Below the pieces are notes generated by a model. The model worked only from the letters and a program-made list of their open reading frames with translations. It did not search any database and had not been told where the DNA came from. 64,000 nucleotides of DNA. Origin: Datisca glomerata (lineage: Eukaryota > Streptophyta > Magnoliopsida > Cucurbitales > Datiscaceae). This document shows positions 21,619 through 31,900 of this stretch, in pieces; positions within the stretch are counted from its first letter, which is position 1; each line of letters begins with the position of its first letter. Location of the stretch: assembly GCA_003255025.1 (NCBI GenBank), contig QANY01008030.1, forward strand, positions 124,001 through 188,000, read 5' to 3'. The position numbers and the translations under genes were made by a program.

Positions 21619-24226
21619 TGTAATACCCATGTATTTTATAAGGGTTATTTTTATAATTCAAACCCTCACTCACACATATGCACTCACTTACACACTAAGC
21701 CAACCCAATTTGTTTCCCTCACACGTGTTCTCTCTCACCCCAAATCTCTCTTTGCTTTTATCTCAAGCTTACCCATGTAACTCCCCCTCTTTCCTCCATT
21801 TATTTTTGCAGGAAACATAACGTTTCCTTAGTGTGTAACTCCCATATAATCTAATGCTCTTTAAATCCCTCTTCTTTTCCATTTCTATTTCACGAAGCCC
21901 CTCCCTTTGTAACTGTTGTTCAACCTCTCCCCTCACTCTTCCGTTTGTTCTCTTTGGCAGCCTCTCTCCCTCAATCGAACATTTGCATCTCATTCTTTCA
22001 ATTTCATCTTCTTCAGCGTTCTAATTTAAGTAAGTTTATCTCCCTTCTTTCTCCTATTTTCTTTCTCGTTTCCTCTTCTCTCTCTGAAATTTTGGTTCTT
22101 CAATTTCAGTAATTTGTAAAACTGTCACTCTCCCGTCCCTAAAGGTGCACCATTGTCGTCATTCCTAGATTCATCCCCTTGATCATCTTCTCCAGATCGT
22201 TTCTCCCTTCGTTGTCAGTAAGCTTGTTTCTCTCTCGCTTTCTATTCCAATTTATCTGATTCTTTCTCCTTTGCATATATCTCCCATGTTCTCTCGATTT
22301 TGTTAGCAGCCAAACGAAAATTGGAGTTTTGAAATTTGTTTTGCTAAATTGTTTTATTGAATTGTTCAGCTTAGATGTTTCGGCTTAATTCTAGAACTGT
22401 TGATCACTTTTCTTAACATTGTCTTTTTGATGGATTAAGATTTATACCTCTTTATTTTAGTTTTGTTTATGTACCTTTTTTTATGACTGATTTTTTTGCA
22501 AGGCTGTATTTTTATATTGCCCTTTTGATAGTTCATCCTAGTGGGTTCTTGGTAATCAACAGAATATGTGGTTTTTTTACACAATAATAAAAGTTCTTTC
22601 TCGTTGGTTCAAATTAAGTGGTTTTGTCATTTTTTTTTCAAACAAATAAATAAGTTCTTTTATGTGAAACAAATAGTTTTATAACTCTATAAGCAATTGA
22701 ATCAATTTTGGAGTGATTTCAATGCTTATTAGATTTCTCTAGTGTGTTTAAGAATTTCGTGTGTTTACCCATTTTGTTTGGCTATGTATTTATTACCAAT
22801 CAGTGTGTTAATTGTGACCCGAGCCATGTTTTACCCAGCCCGAATCCATTCAATTGAACCTGACCGAACCGGTTCAGTTCACTCCGAACCTAGTTGAACT
22901 GGATTGAACCACTTGATTAGTTTACACCCGGTTCAATTTCACCCTTTTTTTTACCTCACTTGCCCTGCTCGTTAAATAAATAATTGTAGTTATTATATGA
23001 ATGCTTAGTGATCTGGAATTTGTGAATTTCAGGTCAATAGTTGCTGAATTTAATTCGTATCGATCCAAGTAAGTGGGTTTACATAGTAGTTTGGTTCATA
23101 TGTTATAAGTGTAGAATATATAATGTGAAATTATTTTTTTTTATGTTTTTCAATCTTATGATCAAATGTTTTATTTATTTTTTTCATATCATGATGAAAT
23201 TATTTACCATGATATGGATGATGATATTTTGAGTTATTCACATAACAGTTATGTCGCTTATGTTCATGGATAAATTATATGTTTACGCACGTACATGTAA
23301 TAATGTGAATTATGAATCTTAATTCAAGTAATGTGATAATTAAATAAGAGGTAGACTTAGTCATGTCCATTGATTATCAAGTAACTAGACTGTTCATGTC
23401 ATGTTATCAAGTTGTACGGTTGGGTGTCACCATGTTCATGTTAACATCCTTAAGGTTTAGATAACTTTAAGTGACATCACGTTTCAGGATACCCAATCCG
23501 TCATGATCACATTCATGTTACAAGTTCAAGTTATGAATCAGTTCTGGTTAGGTTATTAATCAAGGGATATGTCTAGTCAAATTATGGTCAAGCAAGTGTA
23601 GGTATCATGCAAGTATAAGTATCAGCAAGTATGAATGTGAGCAAGTATAAGTACAAGATCAAGCTATATATATGTTAACCATGAAATTAGTTGTGTTATT
23701 ACTAGTATTTAATGTGATTTAATAGACAAGTGAATGTGTTAAAATAATTTGCATGAGCTATATGTTTACATTGATGTCATGTGAAACTTATTAGTATGTG
23801 AATTTACTTACTGATTATTTTTAATACTCACCCCCGATAGATGATTTTATTGTAGGTGATGGTGAGCAGCAAGAGTGAGGGACTGCCATATCAAGCATGA
23901 CTATGATTTTTATGTTAAATTATAACGTTATGACTTCATTCATTATCAGTTATTTCAGAGATTTATGAAAATTCATATTTAACTTTCATGTTTTATGGAT
24001 TTTTTATGTTCGACATTTATTACAGTTTAATGAATCATTTATGTTAAATTATTGATTAATATTGTCTTAAATTAATTTAATGCTTCCGCTATTTAACGTT
24101 AAGAATTAAGGCAAAATTAGGGTTTTCAATTTGAGAATTTTTATCAAATTAGGGTTTTAGTTGAATTGGGATTTTCAAATTGTGAAATTACAAACATGAT
24201 TAACCCTTGGGATTTAGGGTGTTACA
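21619..24226. mobile_element. Solo LTR, 2608 bp, with target duplication GCCAC
   Basis: Begins TGTAATACCC and ends GGGTGTTACA, giving TG...CA ends with near-perfect inverted repeats. It is flanked by the direct repeat GCCAC (21614-21618 and 24227-24231). Removing it rejoins the Ulp1-type coding sequence in frame. No internal retrotransposon domain (gag, RT, integrase) and no internal LTR copy or primer-binding site is visible, so a solo LTR is the best reading. The length and the TGTAAYACCC start are common in Ty3-type plant elements, but the lineage cannot be fixed from the LTR alone. The short open frame at 23041-23232 is chance. Confidence 0.88.
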
Positions 24227-24560
24227 GCCACACAACGAGCCCACCTCCATCCACTAATGTGACCCTTCACCCATCTACTCCCTCATGTACTTAAACTTAT
24301 TAACTTTTATGAAAATAGAAAAGAAGTTCATAAAGTACTTGACGCGTGGACTCTAATGCATGTCAAGGTTCCTCAGCAAGGGAATGAGTGAGCTTTATTC
24401 TAGTACATATGACCTTAATTCATGGAAGAAGGGTATTTAGTTTATTTTGCTTTTGTTTTGTAGGTTTGATTGTGGTGTTTTTGCCTTAAAATTTTTGGTG
24501 GCCTTAATTTATGGTCAGGACTTCACAACTATAAAGTAGAAACTTATGCCACAATTTTGC
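24227..24560 (+). pseudogene. Ulp1-protease transposon gene, 3' part
   Basis: Continuation after the solo LTR. A 3' splice site TTTTGTAG precedes an exon from 24464 that reads FDCGVFALKFLVALIYGQDF, the C48 motif with the catalytic Cys (codon 24471-24473). A stop follows at TTIK, and the remaining protein is degraded. Together with the part before 21618 this shows His and Cys kept and Asp changed. Confidence 0.82.
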
Positions 24561-24689
24561 AAAAACTTGGATGTGGACTTTTTTTTTTGTCATACATATC
24601 CATATGAGGGTCTTGCAGAACTATGTAAGCTTTATTTTTTGTTTGTTGTTTGGATGTCTAATTTCTTATAAACACTTCTTTGTATAATA

Positions 24690-25165
24690 AGGGTTCAAGT
24701 AGTATTTTTTATTGGATATATTTGTTGATTGAAATTCAAGAAATTATAAACTGAGGAGGGGTTCATATGACTACTTGAAGGGTTCAAGTAGTAAAAAATA
24801 CTAGTTAAACCCTTTAAGTAGTTACATGCTCTATGTATAAAAAGGGTAGCAAACAATATGACTACTTGTAGGGTCCAGGTAGTAAAAAAATACTACTTGA
24901 ACCCTTCAAGTAGTTACATGCTCTGTGTATAAAAAGAGGACAACAAACTATATGACTACTAGAAGGGTTCAAGTAGTAAAAATATACTACTTGAACCCTT
25001 TAAGTAGTTACATACTTACTGTATAAAAAGAGGTCAACAAACAATATGACTACTTGAATGGTTCAAGTAGTAAAAGATTACTTGAACCCTTCAAGTAGTT
25101 ACATGCTCTCTTTATAAAAAGAGGACAAAGAATAATATGACTACCTGAAGGGTTCAAGTAGTAAA
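24690..25165. repeat. Palindrome-containing tandem array 3
   Basis: Units begin GACTACTTGAA at 24769, 24860, 24954, 25048 and 25139, a period of 91-94 bp. Each unit contains ACTACTTGAA-GGG-TTCAAGTAGT, then an A-rich spacer, then the same arms around CCC, then about 40 bp with TACATGCTCTCTGTATAAAA and CAACAAACAATATG. Each half is a 10-bp-arm hairpin, and the two halves are also complementary to each other. Confidence 0.92.
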
Positions 25166-25170
25166 AAAGA

Positions 25171-25209
25171 ATAACTAGCCACTTGGGCAGAGAGTGAGAT
25201 TAGATAGAT
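25171..25209. repeat. Left arm of inverted repeat bounding the pararetrovirus locus
   Basis: Starting ATAACTAGCCACTTGGGCAG, this 39-bp block is matched in reverse complement at 36895-36931 (ending CCCAAGTGGCTGGTTAT). It is the first sequence after palindrome array 3. Confidence 0.8.
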
Positions 25210-25416
25210 CAAGATGGGATCTAGGCCCTATGCCTCAAAGCAGATAATTGTTCTAATATAATTAGGAAAATTTTAAAGATAAGGTCGTGGATTGACCACC
25301 ATCTTAAAAACCATTTTGGAAAATTAGCTTTGAAATTCTTATCAAAGTTCAAAAATCAAGAGTGAGAAAATTCACTATTTTGATGCAAGAAAATTATTTT
25401 CCAAACATCAATATAG

Positions 25417-26030
25417 TTAAAATAGTTGTATTGTTTTTTTTTTTATTAAAAGGGGTTTTAACCTTGAAGGTTGGAATTTCCATTCCTCCATGGTTATTAT
25501 TTTTAGAATGTAGAAGGAATGATAAATGATTTTTCCTTCTGAACTGTTTATTGGTTTGATATTTATTGATTTTGTCTCTAAGAGAATATCTCTATAGAAA
25601 CTAAGGGTTTTATCTTTATGTCCAGGGACAAAATGAGAATCAGGAACGAAGTGAGCTTTTGCTATCACAATTGGGCTTTTTAGATTAGCAAATGAAGGTT
25701 CTTTGTAAAACATATTTTTATTGGGGGTCTTCCTGTGATAAGGAGAAGACCTTTTGTAATTGGTAATTAGTTGGTTGATGATGAATTATGGGTCAAATGG
25801 CTTGGAGTTTGTAAATGGGTCAAATTGGTTGACCAGTGCAGATTGGTAGTTTGGCCTGATGGACCCTAATATTATCATTTGTGTATTTTTCTGAGCAGAA
25901 GGCTCCTCTTTGACTTGGGCTAGAACGGCCAATTCTAGAGTCGAAGACTCCCCTTTAATTATCTTCTTTGAGGCCTGGGGCCTAGACCCCATCTTGATCT
26001 TGCTGTCCCTACAAAAATTCACAGGTCAAG
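25417..26030 (-). pseudogene. Pararetrovirus polyprotein C-terminal tail, copy 1
   Basis: A linker (from the segment KIKMGSRPQASKK through LGSIRPNYQS) leads after a frameshift into a conserved tail with HFVPGHKDKTLSFYRDIL. The same linker and tail recur at 28954-29340 and near 34800-35160. In this copy the linker follows RNase H directly, without the AlkB-like domain that is present in the copy at 29396-29877. Confidence 0.65.
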
Positions 26031-26049
26031 AAGTCAGGAACTGAGTTAT

Positions 26050-27010
26050 CAATACCTTTAAGAAATTCAATATTAAAATAAAAAATACTAAGTATGAACT
26101 GCCATCTAGCAAAATTTATTTTGAAGTAATATTTTTAACATCTTTCTCCAAAACGTATTTCACAGATTTACAGTCAATTTTTAAACTTTTTTTTGATTTA
26201 ACAAGTGATCCTGAATTTTTTGTATACACAGGATGACATACAAGATTTCCTTTTTAATCATACTATAATTAACTTGGGATTGAGTCCAAGTTCCAGATAT
26301 GAACCTAACAATTTGTTTAGGTAACTTTGGAGTGATTTTTTATAACAAAATACCTCCGTAACCTATTTCAGAGGCATCAATCTGGATAATTTTAAAAGAA
26401 TTATTAGTTGGGATACCAAGAAAAGGTAATGTCTTAACATGGACCTTAATTTGTTTGATCAAATCAGTATGGACGTTTGTCTATGGGGGATGATTCTTCT
26501 TAAGCCTGCCAAAGAGAGGCTTACAGTCAAATCTTAGTTTATTGTAAAAGTCAGATATGTAATTTAAAGATCCTAAAAATCTTTGTAACTGTCCTTTATC
26601 TAGGATTTCATTGGAGAATTTGCCAGTAAATTGTATTACCATATCAATTGGTTTAATTATAGAATGATATATTTCAAATCCTAGGAATCTGACCTTAGAT
26701 TGAAACAATCTAACTATACTTACATAGATAACTAAACCATTTTATTTTATTACCTTAGCAAATGATCCAAGATGTTTCCAATGTTGCTCTATAGTCTTAG
26801 AGAAATGAGCACATCATCAATATGAACAATTGAGAAATAATTAATATGATTAAAAATCTCATTCATTATATTCATAAATTCACTGGGAGCATTTTTAAGA
26901 CCAAAATGTATTACATTCCATTCGTAATGACCAAATAAAGGTACAAATGTAGTTTTATAGAAATTGAAGTAGAAACAGTAATTATTCCCACCAGGTTTAA
27001 CTTTGATACC
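26050..27010 (-). pseudogene. Pararetrovirus RT and RNase H fragment, copy 1
   Basis: Read on the minus strand: FGLKNAPSEFMNIMN, then the catalytic box as HIDDVLI (usual Tyr replaced by His), a frameshift, then RFLGFEIYHSIIKPID and QLQRFLGSLNYISDFY, the RT connection region typical of caulimovirids. It continues into RNase H with IQIDASEIGYGGIL and the NYS-IKKEIL motif, ending near 26050 in a decayed version of the usual PDFLT end. Multiple stops and frameshifts are present. Confidence 0.8.
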
Positions 27011-27307
27011 AAAAGATGCGGATCAAGTATAATTTAAAGCAATTAGAGAAGGGGTATTAAGATGCAAGAATTAAAGAAGATAAACAGTAAAAAATGCTGT
27101 ATTAAGGTGCAAGATTCAAAACTTACAAAAGCAGTTTTATTGGTAATGATTAATTAGTGCTCCCGCTCACTAATTAATGTTGAAGCAAAAAGAAGAAGAA
27201 AGATTTATTGAAGAGGGAGGAAGAAATCTTTGTTCTCAAAAACCAGTTTTGCTTTCAAATAGTTAAGAGTTGAAAATGAGTTCAAAGGAACAAATGAGAG
27301 AGTGAAA

Positions 27308-27333
27308 CTATAAATAGGGCTACCTATTTATAG
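27308..27333 (-). promoter_or_regulatory. TATA-type promoter element of pararetrovirus copy 1
   Basis: CTATAAATAGG on the minus strand (27323-27333) precedes a CT-rich leader that is conserved near 34640-34720. The site sits in a small inverted repeat, so TATAAATAG can be read on both strands. Sense of the viral genes here is minus. Promoter assignment is inferred from position and from comparison with the sister copy. Confidence 0.5.
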
Positions 27334-27334
27334 C

Positions 27335-27778
27335 CTAGGAAAGTGGTGCTTACCAGGAGCCCATAACTTACCTGAACTGTTCTATTCTAAAAAAGTAAAA
27401 ACATTTTACATTTCTACTTTTATTTACGCCAACTTTTATAGGTATAGCATTGCAAGCAAATAGAGCAGAGAGCTTACCGTTTGTTTCTATTAGAGTCGCG
27501 AGCTTGTTGTAGTCGGTCTTAAAGGGAGAATCTTGCTGCTTACTTGCTATATCCCCGCGTTCTTGCATGGCTCAGCTCGTTCTTCGAGCCTTTCTTCTAC
27601 CTTCCCCCTCTCCATGTTCTACCGTCCAAAACAAGGCCGTATGGAGTATAGCCAAGTGGTAAGGCATCAGTTTTTGGTACCGGCGTGCAAAGGTTCGAAT
27701 CCTTTTACTCCAGATTATGAACACCGACTAAAAATAGTAAAAAACATAAATAATAGCCTAATCATTTGACAACTAGTA
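27335..27778. other. Inserted mitochondrial-type DNA in the viral promoter region
   Basis: Pararetrovirus sequence on both sides (GGTAGCCC at 27317-27324 in complement and TTCTATAATAATT at 27779-27795 in complement) is nearly contiguous in the sister copy around 34610-34630, where these 440 bp are missing. The block is less AT-rich than its surroundings and carries a tRNA-Gln of plant mitochondrial type. I infer a nuclear mitochondrial transfer used as filler; exact borders are uncertain by some tens of bases, and only the tRNA is positively identifiable as organellar. Confidence 0.65.
27642..27712 (+). tRNA. trnQ: tRNA-Gln(UUG), mitochondrial type, probably a nuclear relic
   Basis: A cloverleaf is visible: acceptor stem TGGAGTA/TACTCCA (7 perfect pairs), D-arm GCC...GGC, an anticodon loop TTTTGGT with anticodon TTG, and a T-arm AAAGG-TTCGAAT-CCTTT. 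The anticodon stem has one A/C mismatch. From memory the sequence fits the native plant mitochondrial trnQ and not the chloroplast gene, which begins TGGGGCG. No CCA is encoded. In the nucleus it is probably not processed as an organellar tRNA. Confidence 0.8.
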
Positions 27779-28092
27779 CAATTATTATAGAAAATGATAA
27801 ATTATAAAGATTTCTCGATAATTGTAATCTTGGATTCTTGCGTCTTCATCATTGTGTTTTGGAAAGAGTCATTGTGACCATTGTTGCTTTATTTCGGTGG
27901 AGCCACTGTTGTTGTTCCTTGATAATTGCTATCTTGAATTTTAGTGTCTTCATTACTGTTATCTTGAAAGCCATTGTGAGTTTTGTCGAGTCATTGTTAC
28001 TATTGATAATTGATTGTTGGATATTATTATAGTCGTTGCATTGGAGAATTATTATGATATATCTTCAAGATTACTTGATTCTTTGATTTTGA

Positions 28093-28753
28093 TTATTCCA
28101 AACATTGGCATTTTGCCAAAGGTGAATTATTTCTCTTTATTAATTCATTATTGAGACTGATGTCGTCAAATAGGTCCTTCAATTGTTGAAGGGTAATATT
28201 TTTGGATGATTGGCATTTTTGGATTTTAAGTTTGATTGTGAGACTTGACCATTTGGATGATCCGGAGTCAGAATCATCATGGTCTTTCAAAATTAGATGT
28301 ATTTTCTTTTGGATTAATTTTTTCTCTAATTAAGACTTTGACTTTATGACTTTTGATTTACCCTTTGAAGAGGGATTGGACTTAGGTTTAGATAAGTTTG
28401 GACTGGATAATTTGATTTGTGTAGCTAGGTAAATGAACTCATTAATATTTAATGGAGCTTGGATAAAATGATTTGCTAGTCTCAGGATGAGATGGACACT
28501 TGCAAATTCATAATTGATGGATGTAATAATTTTCTGGGCATTCAACTTATCACATCATTTAACATAATACTCTCTGGTAAGGATTTCTTTTTCGACCGAG
28601 TATTACCATTTCAAAATCCAAGGTATTTTTAATTTTATTAGAAAATAAAGTTTTGGAGAAAGGAGACTTCAATTGGTGAGGGCTAGTAAACCTTTGAAAA
28701 TAAATTGGAACATTATTGTAAATCAATTGGAAAAAGTTCAAAGGTAAAACCAT
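28093..28753 (-). pseudogene. Pararetrovirus polyprotein extreme C-terminus, copy 2
   Basis: Frames read QLKSPFSKTLFSNKIKN, then INYEFASVHLILRLANHF and a Lys/Ser-rich end (KPKSNPSSKGKSK), then DHDDSDSGSSKWSSL. The same segments occur in plus orientation at 34090-34480. Function of this region is not known to me; it lies after the conserved FYRDIL tail segment. Confidence 0.6.
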
Positions 28754-28953
28754 GAATGGACCACCATTTTAAGAACCATTTGGAAAATCAATTTTAAAAT
28801 TGTTTTCAAAATTTAAAAACCAAAAGTGAGAAAAATCACTATTTTGATGCAAGAAAATCCTATGCCATGCATCAATATAGTCAAAATAATTATATTGTAT
28901 TTTATTTAAAAGCATTTTGGAACTTGAAGGATGGATTCTTCAATCCTCCATAG

Positions 28954-29340
28954 TTATGATTCTGAGGAGAAAGAAAAAATGGTAAATGATTCTTTCCTCA
29001 GAATGTCTCTATAGAAACTGAGATTTTTGCTATTGTGTCCAGGGACATAATGAAATTTAGGAATGAAATGGGTTTTGACGATTTGAGTAGGATCTTTTAT
29101 ATGAGCAAATGGAGGTTCAATATGAAAAAGATTTTCGCTGGATATTTTTATGAAATATTGGGATGATTTTTTTGTATTTTGTGGTTGGTTAATTGAATGA
29201 TTGTGCATTAAAAAGTTGAGTAATTGGGTCAAAGTGGTTGACCGGGGTTGATTGGTAATTAGGTCTGAGAGACCCAAGTATTGCTGATTGGGCTTGGTTA
29301 AGAGTAGAAGACTTCTATTTGATTTGGGTCTTAAGCGCCA
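28954..29340 (-). pseudogene. Pararetrovirus linker and tail, copy 2
   Basis: Contains PPFAHIKDPTQIVKTHF and HYVPGHNSKNLSFYRDIL, aligned with copy 1 at 25417-25713. It follows the AlkB-like domain directly on the minus strand, separated by a linker that matches the LGSIRPNYQS linker of copy 1. Confidence 0.65.
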
Positions 29341-29395
29341 ATTGTTGAGCCGGAGACTTTTCTATTCTAGAACTATTGATCATTTTCACATGTAT

Positions 29396-29877
29396 TCTGA
29401 AAGTGATACTGATTCTTTTAGTTAAGGACTCTACTGTATGCCTATGAATTTTTTGAAATTTGTCAAGCATGACGAAGAAAGTTCCTTCTAGTATAAAAAA
29501 TTCTTTGATTGATTTATTTGGAAATTCAATTTTAAATATTGTTTGTCCCAAAAGGTTCAGAGTTAAAATTTCTCTGTTATCATAACAGATTTTATTATCT
29601 TTGTGAAGGAAATTCAATTTTAAATATTGTTTTGTCCCAAAAGGTTCACAGTTAAAATTTTTCTGTTATCATAACATATTTCATTGTCTTTGTGAATACT
29701 TATTTTTTTACCATTTTCATACCATTGAATTAATGTTGCATTGAAGTCATGCTTCAACCCAACATCTTCTAAAATTTTATCCAATTCATCAATCCAACCA
29801 TTTCTTAGATATTTAAATCCATCATGACCATAATTAATGAATCGAGATTTTGAGCAAAAAGCGGCTGCCCTGCCATT
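29396..29877 (-). pseudogene. AlkB-like 2OG-Fe(II) dioxygenase domain in the pararetrovirus polyprotein
   Basis: About 131 residues once a duplication is discounted. Motifs in order: NGRAAAF and a Tyr/Gly segment; WIDELDKIL; FNATLIQWYENG; HKDNE, giving the iron-binding HxD (codons 29694-29686); ILTVNLLG; a GTFFVML strand; HRH with the distal metal His (29446-29438); and RISITFR at the end, the double-Arg 2-oxoglutarate motif. This is the full AlkB order. An 89-nt tandem duplication (HxD repeated at 29605-29597) shifts the frame in the middle. The domain lies between RNase H and the viral tail, on the same strand. AlkB domains are established in several plant RNA virus families, where they act on alkylated RNA; their presence in a caulimovirid-type polyprotein is what the sequence shows, its role is inference. 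Confidence 0.72.
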
Positions 29878-29939
29878 GAGCTTTTTTATTTTAAAATAAT
29901 TTTGATTGAGTATTCTGAGTTCTACCTTTTCATATTCTA

Positions 29940-30180
29940 GTAGGTCGGATTCCTCAAATTACTCCAATGCAGAATCTTGGTATGATTTCCTGCAAAAGAT
30001 TACAAGTAAGGGAGTCAAGAATTTAATTATTGATAAATTAAATATTGAAATTATAAGTACTGAAAATAGGATACTACCTGGTAGAAATTTATTTTGAAGT
30101 AATATTTTTTCATCCAAAACACATTTTGTAGATTTGCCGTTGATTTTTAACAGACAACTTTGAATCAAAGAAAATTGTAT
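29940..30180 (-). pseudogene. Pararetrovirus RNase H C-terminal end, copy 2
   Basis: Frames read LLKINGKSTKCVLDEK and, after a shift, SVFNFNIEFIK-like sequence followed by a PLLV/FLTP remnant of the canonical PDFLT end. Directly upstream the RT is truncated (RFLEF at about 30195), so RNase H is mostly deleted here. The AlkB-like domain begins some 60 bp downstream. Confidence 0.6.
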
Positions 30181-30189
30181 GATTTGATT

Positions 30190-31150
30190 AATAATGGAAT
30201 GACAAATTCAAGAAATCTTATTTTAGATTGAAACAAACTAATTTTTCTTGCAGAGATAATTAAACTATTTTATTTTATTATCTTGACAATCAACTTAAAA
30301 TATTTCCAGCATTGTTTAACATATTTAGAGAAACCAATAATATTACTAATACAAACAATTGAGAGATTCGACCAGTATTGTTTAATAAGAATGCATACAA
30401 TTAAGAAGTTAATGAATTGGTTAAAAATTCCATTTATTAGACTTGGAGTATTAAATGGCATTATTTTATAACTACCAAATGTAGTTTTGTATTTAATAAT
30501 ATTATTTATCTGGTTTTGCCAAAATCCAGACTTTATGTCAATCTTTGAAAATACATCAGTATTTCTAAGTCTTTTGGTTAAGTCTCTTTAGTTTGGTATT
30601 GAATATTTTATCCATCCTAAAATATTGTTAAGAGGTTTGTAATTAATTACTAGACGATGAACTCTTCATTTAAAGATTTTAATTTCATCTTGAAGAGCAT
30701 GAATTTGAAGCTGTTCTTTGATTCTTCTGAGTTTCATTTCTCCTTGCAGAAAACACAAATATTTTTCTTTACAAGAAATTAAATTTATGGATTTGAAAAC
30801 ATAATTTTGTTTTAGAGTTTTCAATTTCTCATTTTGAGAAAAAGAAAGAAATTTGAATTTAACAGGTTCATCTATGAGATAAGTAATTATCCCATCATGC
30901 TCTGTTGTAAAATGATACAACAAAGAAATGAATGGTAAATCCAAAATTATTTTATCCATCATATTTTTTACTAAGACAAACAATGTTTTAATATATTCAT
31001 CGTCTTGGCAAATATGGACTTTGGGTATTTCATAATTGATATGCATACGAGTACCATTGACAGAGGACATAGATTCTCTTGTCTTTTTGAAGTACATGGT
31101 ATGAACTAGTCATTCCTCCATACAATTCAAATCTGCTCCTGAATCAACAA
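30190..31150 (-). pseudogene. Pararetrovirus protease and RT, copy 2
   Basis: A decayed DSGADLNC protease site lies near 31145-31120, followed by TRMHINYEIPKVHICQDD and the ILDLPFISLL segment (LGLPF in other copies). QGEMKLRRIKEQLQIHALQ leads into the RT with HRLVINYKPLN and DVFSKIDIKSGFWQ, the conserved first RT block. The RT then degrades, with several stops, and lacks a recognisable YIDD box (IVCISNIIG at that position). Confidence 0.75.
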
Positions 31151-31249
31151 GAGTCATTTTTTGATTTTTACATGATTTAGAATTTGGATAAGGTTATCAT
31201 CATCTTGATTGATAATATGTTCTTCATCCTCATAATCAGGAATTGGGAA

Positions 31250-31900
31250 ATTACTAGGCTCTCCTGGTTCATTAGATTCCTGATTCTTAGTTAAACTCTC
31301 GATTTTCAAAAGGTTTAATTCTTCTTTTATTTATGTGTTTGAATTTTTTAGTTCTTTTATTTCAATTTTAATATTTTTAATTTTTTTTTGAAGTTCCTGT
31401 AAGATAGTTTCCTTTTCTTTTCCCTTAACCTTATTGAGTTTTTCTAAGGTTTGTGAAAGGCTTACAGTATTATTATTAGGCTTAGAATTTTCTTTCTTCT
31501 AGATTACTTTCTTAAGTCTTTTTAGATATTACTATTTTAATTCTGGATTTTCAATTTTGGTTATTAAATCTAACAAGAGGTTTTCTTGTTCTTCATTTTT
31601 CTTTAAAACATTAATTTTTTGACAATAACTATCCCTGTACCCCATAGTGATGTTAGGAGAATCATTGTCAGAACTCGAAGAGTTAGACTCAGAGGATTCA
31701 TGGTATTCAAATTCTCCTAAATCTTCACTATCACTCTCATAGTATTCTATTGACTCTATGATTCTAAACAATTCTTGTTTATTTTCATAAGAGATTTTTA
31801 ATTAATTAATTTTATTTTTAACTTGACAGGTATTTGCAAAATGACCATTCTGGCCATACTTAAAACACTTAAATTTATTATATTGAATTTTCTTCTAGAA
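31250..31900 (-). pseudogene. Pararetrovirus coat-protein C-terminus, copy 2
   Basis: The zinc knuckle reads CFKYGQNGHFANTC (near 31870-31830), so the second Cys of CX2CX4HX4C is Tyr. It is followed by an acidic Ser/Asp stretch (SSSSDNDSPNITMG) and DSYCQKINVLKKNEE, then a Lys/Glu-rich coiled coil before the protease. Confidence 0.7.

Noticed and set aside
23041..23232. A 63-codon hydrophobic frame within the solo LTR
   Set aside because: AT-rich Phe/Met/Ile composition; LTRs carry no such gene.
24690..25165. A CRISPR-like array of repeats and spacers
   Set aside because: Plant genome context, spacers nearly identical between units, and palindromes contained within a longer tandem unit.
27533..27769. 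A 78-codon frame across the tRNA-like region
   Set aside because: The tRNA cloverleaf explains the conserved part; the frame has no domain.
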